Positions 62,071 to 64,000 of a DNA stretch of 64,000 nt are shown one piece after another. Under the pieces are notes generated by a model, which was not told the DNA's origin, made no database searches, and was given only the letters and a program-made list of their open reading frames with translations. Source of the stretch: Diadophis punctatus similis (lineage: Eukaryota > Chordata > Lepidosauria > Squamata > Dipsadidae); contig JALIGW010000013.1 of the NCBI GenBank assembly GCA_023053685.1, positions 15,778,501-15,842,500 of the forward strand, given 5' to 3'. The stretch's first letter is position 1. Every line of letters begins with the position of its first letter. Position numbers and translations under genes: made by a program.

Positions 62071-62300
62071 TGCTACTGGAATGCAAGAATGCAGACCAAG
62101 TTCAGAAGATTTGGAAAGTTATACTCTGTGAAAGTTGTACTCACTTCCTGAGATTAACAAAGGTGCAGTTAGGGACATTCTGTTAGCTGTCTACAAAGCT
62201 GATATGAAGTGTTCTTGGGAAGGATAGAGTGATTGCAGTTGTTGTTTTGGAGAACTGTAGAATTGGGTCCTTTTGTAGCACTGTTTCATAGTATCAGCTC

Positions 62301-62598
62301 CAGGGGTGGGTTTCTACCGGTTCTAACTGGTTCTTTAGAACCGTTAGTAAACCGGTGGTGATGTCACGTAGACGGTTTTGTCGTTGCTGGTCCGTGGGTG
62401 CCGCCATCTTGTTTTTGGCTTCTACGCATGTGCAGAAGCTGGTTTTTGCTTCTGCGTATGTGCAGAAGCTGAGTTTTCGGCACTATGCATGTGCACGTGC
62501 TCACACATTCGTACACCCATGCGGCACGCAATGCGCATGCAGCCACGCAGCGTGTGAGGAAGCGAACCGGCTTTGAGGTAAGTTAGAACCCACCCCTG
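62301..62598. mobile_element. hAT-like MITE
   Basis: 298 bp. Ends CAGGGGTGGGTTTCTACC and AAGTTAGAACCCACCCCTG. Perfect ATCAGCTC at 62293-62300 and 62599-62606. Shares the AGAAGC...GCATGTGCAG interior with the elements at 36465 and 45931. Confidence 0.93.
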
Positions 62599-62858
62599 AT
62601 CAGCTCCCTAAAAAGTGTTCATTAGGTATCAGGGTTTCCAGTTCAGTCTTGTGTTCCTGTAATCCTTAGATGTTTTCATTGTCAGACTTTGGACATGTGA
62701 GTGTTCTGCATAAGAGTCAAGGAGACTAGGAGAGATATATTAGTTAACCCATACTGTTCCATGTGATAGGACCTACAGCTCTGTTTGTGTAATCATGATT
62801 GTGATCATAGATGGATGCATGGATACAATGGATGCAATGTTGCTAAGAGGGCCTAGAT

Positions 62859-63190
62859 CAGGGGTGAAAACCTCCCGGTTCACCCGGGCCAGTCCTTCGG
62901 CGTATAGCCGATGGAACTGGTGGCGGTCGCGGCGCGGAGCTTCTCCCGCCCGCTTTCCCGTCCCGGCTGAACGCTGCCATTCAGGTTATTTTTCCCTCTG
63001 TGCATGCGCGTGCATGCACAGAGGGAAAAATAACCCGAATGATTGTGTTCAGCCGGGCCGGGAAAGCGGTGATTGTGTTCAGCCGGGCCGGGAAAGCGGG
63101 CTGAAGAAGCTCCACGCCGCGACCGCCGCCAGTTCCATCGGCTATACGCCGAAGGACTGGCCCGGGCGAACCGGGAGGATTTCACCCCTG
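62859..63190. mobile_element. Foldback hAT-like MITE with internal duplication
   Basis: 332 bp. Ends CAGGGGTGAAAACCTCCC and its near inverse GGATTTCACCCCTG. Arms pair over ~140 bp (TAACCTGAAT / ATTCGGGTTATTTTTCCCT). Perfect GCCTAGAT duplications at 62851-62858 and 63191-63198. A 30 bp unit is tandemly duplicated at 63040-63069 and 63070-63099 in one arm only. CpG-rich. Same family as 29175-29442. Confidence 0.94.
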
Positions 63191-63631
63191 GCCTAGATTA
63201 ATCAGAAATGAAGTATCTCTCAGTCTCTCTCTTATGGAGCTGCTGCTGGGCAACCTCAGAAACAGTACTTCTGGAGAGTCAGCTGCTTCTTGTTCTGCTC
63301 TGGTGGTAGCCATATAAGCTATAGGGAAAAAGCTGAGACCATAACTTCCAGAGCATCTTGATCCATAACAGCTTGTGTAGAGTTCTTGAACTAGATTATG
63401 CCTAATAGCTTGAAGACTCAAGAACTGATATAATTTTGGACAGTTTGGAAATGTTCCCTGGTATGATTATATTCAGGTTACTGGAAAGTATGGATTTCAG
63501 AATCCAAACTTTTGTTGTTCTCCTAGTACAGAGCAGATTGCAAGAAGAAGACATAATTACTAAAGATAAATATAGATCAGCTTAGTGGTCTCCAGTAGTT
63601 AGGGTGGGATTTTGCATAATACTGTATATAC
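63191..63631. other. Unassigned intergenic DNA
   Basis: No gene seen. Confidence 0.4.
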
Positions 63632-64000
63632 CAGTGATGGTGAACCATTTTTTCCTCGGGTGCCAAAAGTGCGTTTGCATGCTCGATAGCACATGGGCAC
63701 GTGCCCACACCCATAATTCAATGCTCCACATGCCCCGCCCCTTGCACATGCATGCATGACCCCCCCATGCTGCCCCGCCCTCCGTGCATGTGTGCATGAC
63801 CCCCCCGCTTTGGGCAGGCCCAGTAGGCCTGTTTTTTGCCTTCCCCAGGCTCCAGAGGCTTCTTTGGAGCCTGGGGAGGGCAAAAAACGCCCCCCGATCC
63901 CTCGGAAGTGCTCCAGAGGCCCTCCGGAGGCCAGAAATGGCTCACTTCCTGACTTCCAGTGGGCCCAGTAGGCTCATTATTTGCCCTCCCCAGGCTCCAG
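63632..64000. mobile_element. hAT-like element, runs off the window
   Basis: Starts CAGTGATGGTGAACCATTTT, the start type of the element at 37190. The GC-rich interior has repeated CATGCATG, CCCGCCC and CCTCCGGAGG words, and related GCTCCAGAGG units from about 63846. The right end lies beyond the window. Frames across it are not genes. Confidence 0.7.

Noticed and set aside
62795..63196. 133- and 101-codon frames on opposite strands with similar peptides
   Set aside because: Again two sides of a foldback MITE with perfect target duplications.

Overview
The window looks like a vertebrate intergenic region, most likely from a squamate reptile and probably a snake. No protein-coding gene of the host could be supported. 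Three things point to a snake. Chicken-repeat-1-like LINEs of the L3 ('Snake1') type end directly in AATAG/ATTCT pentanucleotide arrays at three loci. There is a Sauria-type SINE, a squamate family. Long GATA and TATA arrays sit beside squamate-style L1, L2, CR1 and Penelope fragments. The species and chromosome cannot be read from the sequence. All family names are from memory of the families; no database search was possible.

Layout. 0-6.6 kb: AT-rich unique sequence with one solo-LTR-like element on the minus strand and a Penelope-like scrap between two TA arrays. 6.6-9.4 kb: two 5'-truncated L3 LINEs head to head, each with its own pentanucleotide tail, one interrupted by a hAT MITE. 10.5-12 kb: a Sauria SINE split by a 1.28 kb hAT-like foldback element. 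14-21.6 kb: fragments of an unclassified LINE, L2, SINEs and L1, long TC and TA arrays, and a TG...CA element. 23.4-27.3 kb: two ~640 bp hAT-like copies in opposite orientation, one inside an L2. 29.2 kb: a nearly perfect foldback MITE. 31-39 kb: L2 copies, a purine array, a TA-target MITE, L3 and more MITEs. 39-51 kb: CR1, GATA array, L1, and a Penelope fragment with a GIY-YIG-like region split by a TA-target MITE. 51-61 kb: mostly unique AT-rich DNA with a few L2, LINE, SINE and CR1 pieces. 61.9 kb to the end: four hAT-like elements in 2 kb.

How it fits together. At least eight DNA transposons sit inside older retroelements, most with intact 8 bp target-site duplications, whereas only one retroelement tail sits inside a MITE. 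This gives a relative order: LINE and SINE spread first, then several families of non-autonomous hAT elements. No transposase gene was seen, so the hAT elements must have been moved in trans. The long reading frames in the window are translations of microsatellites, foldback elements or LINE remnants. No new gene system was found. The most unusual items are the foldback elements, the phased CpG-bearing LINE-tail microsatellite, and an 18 bp palindrome in the solo LTR.
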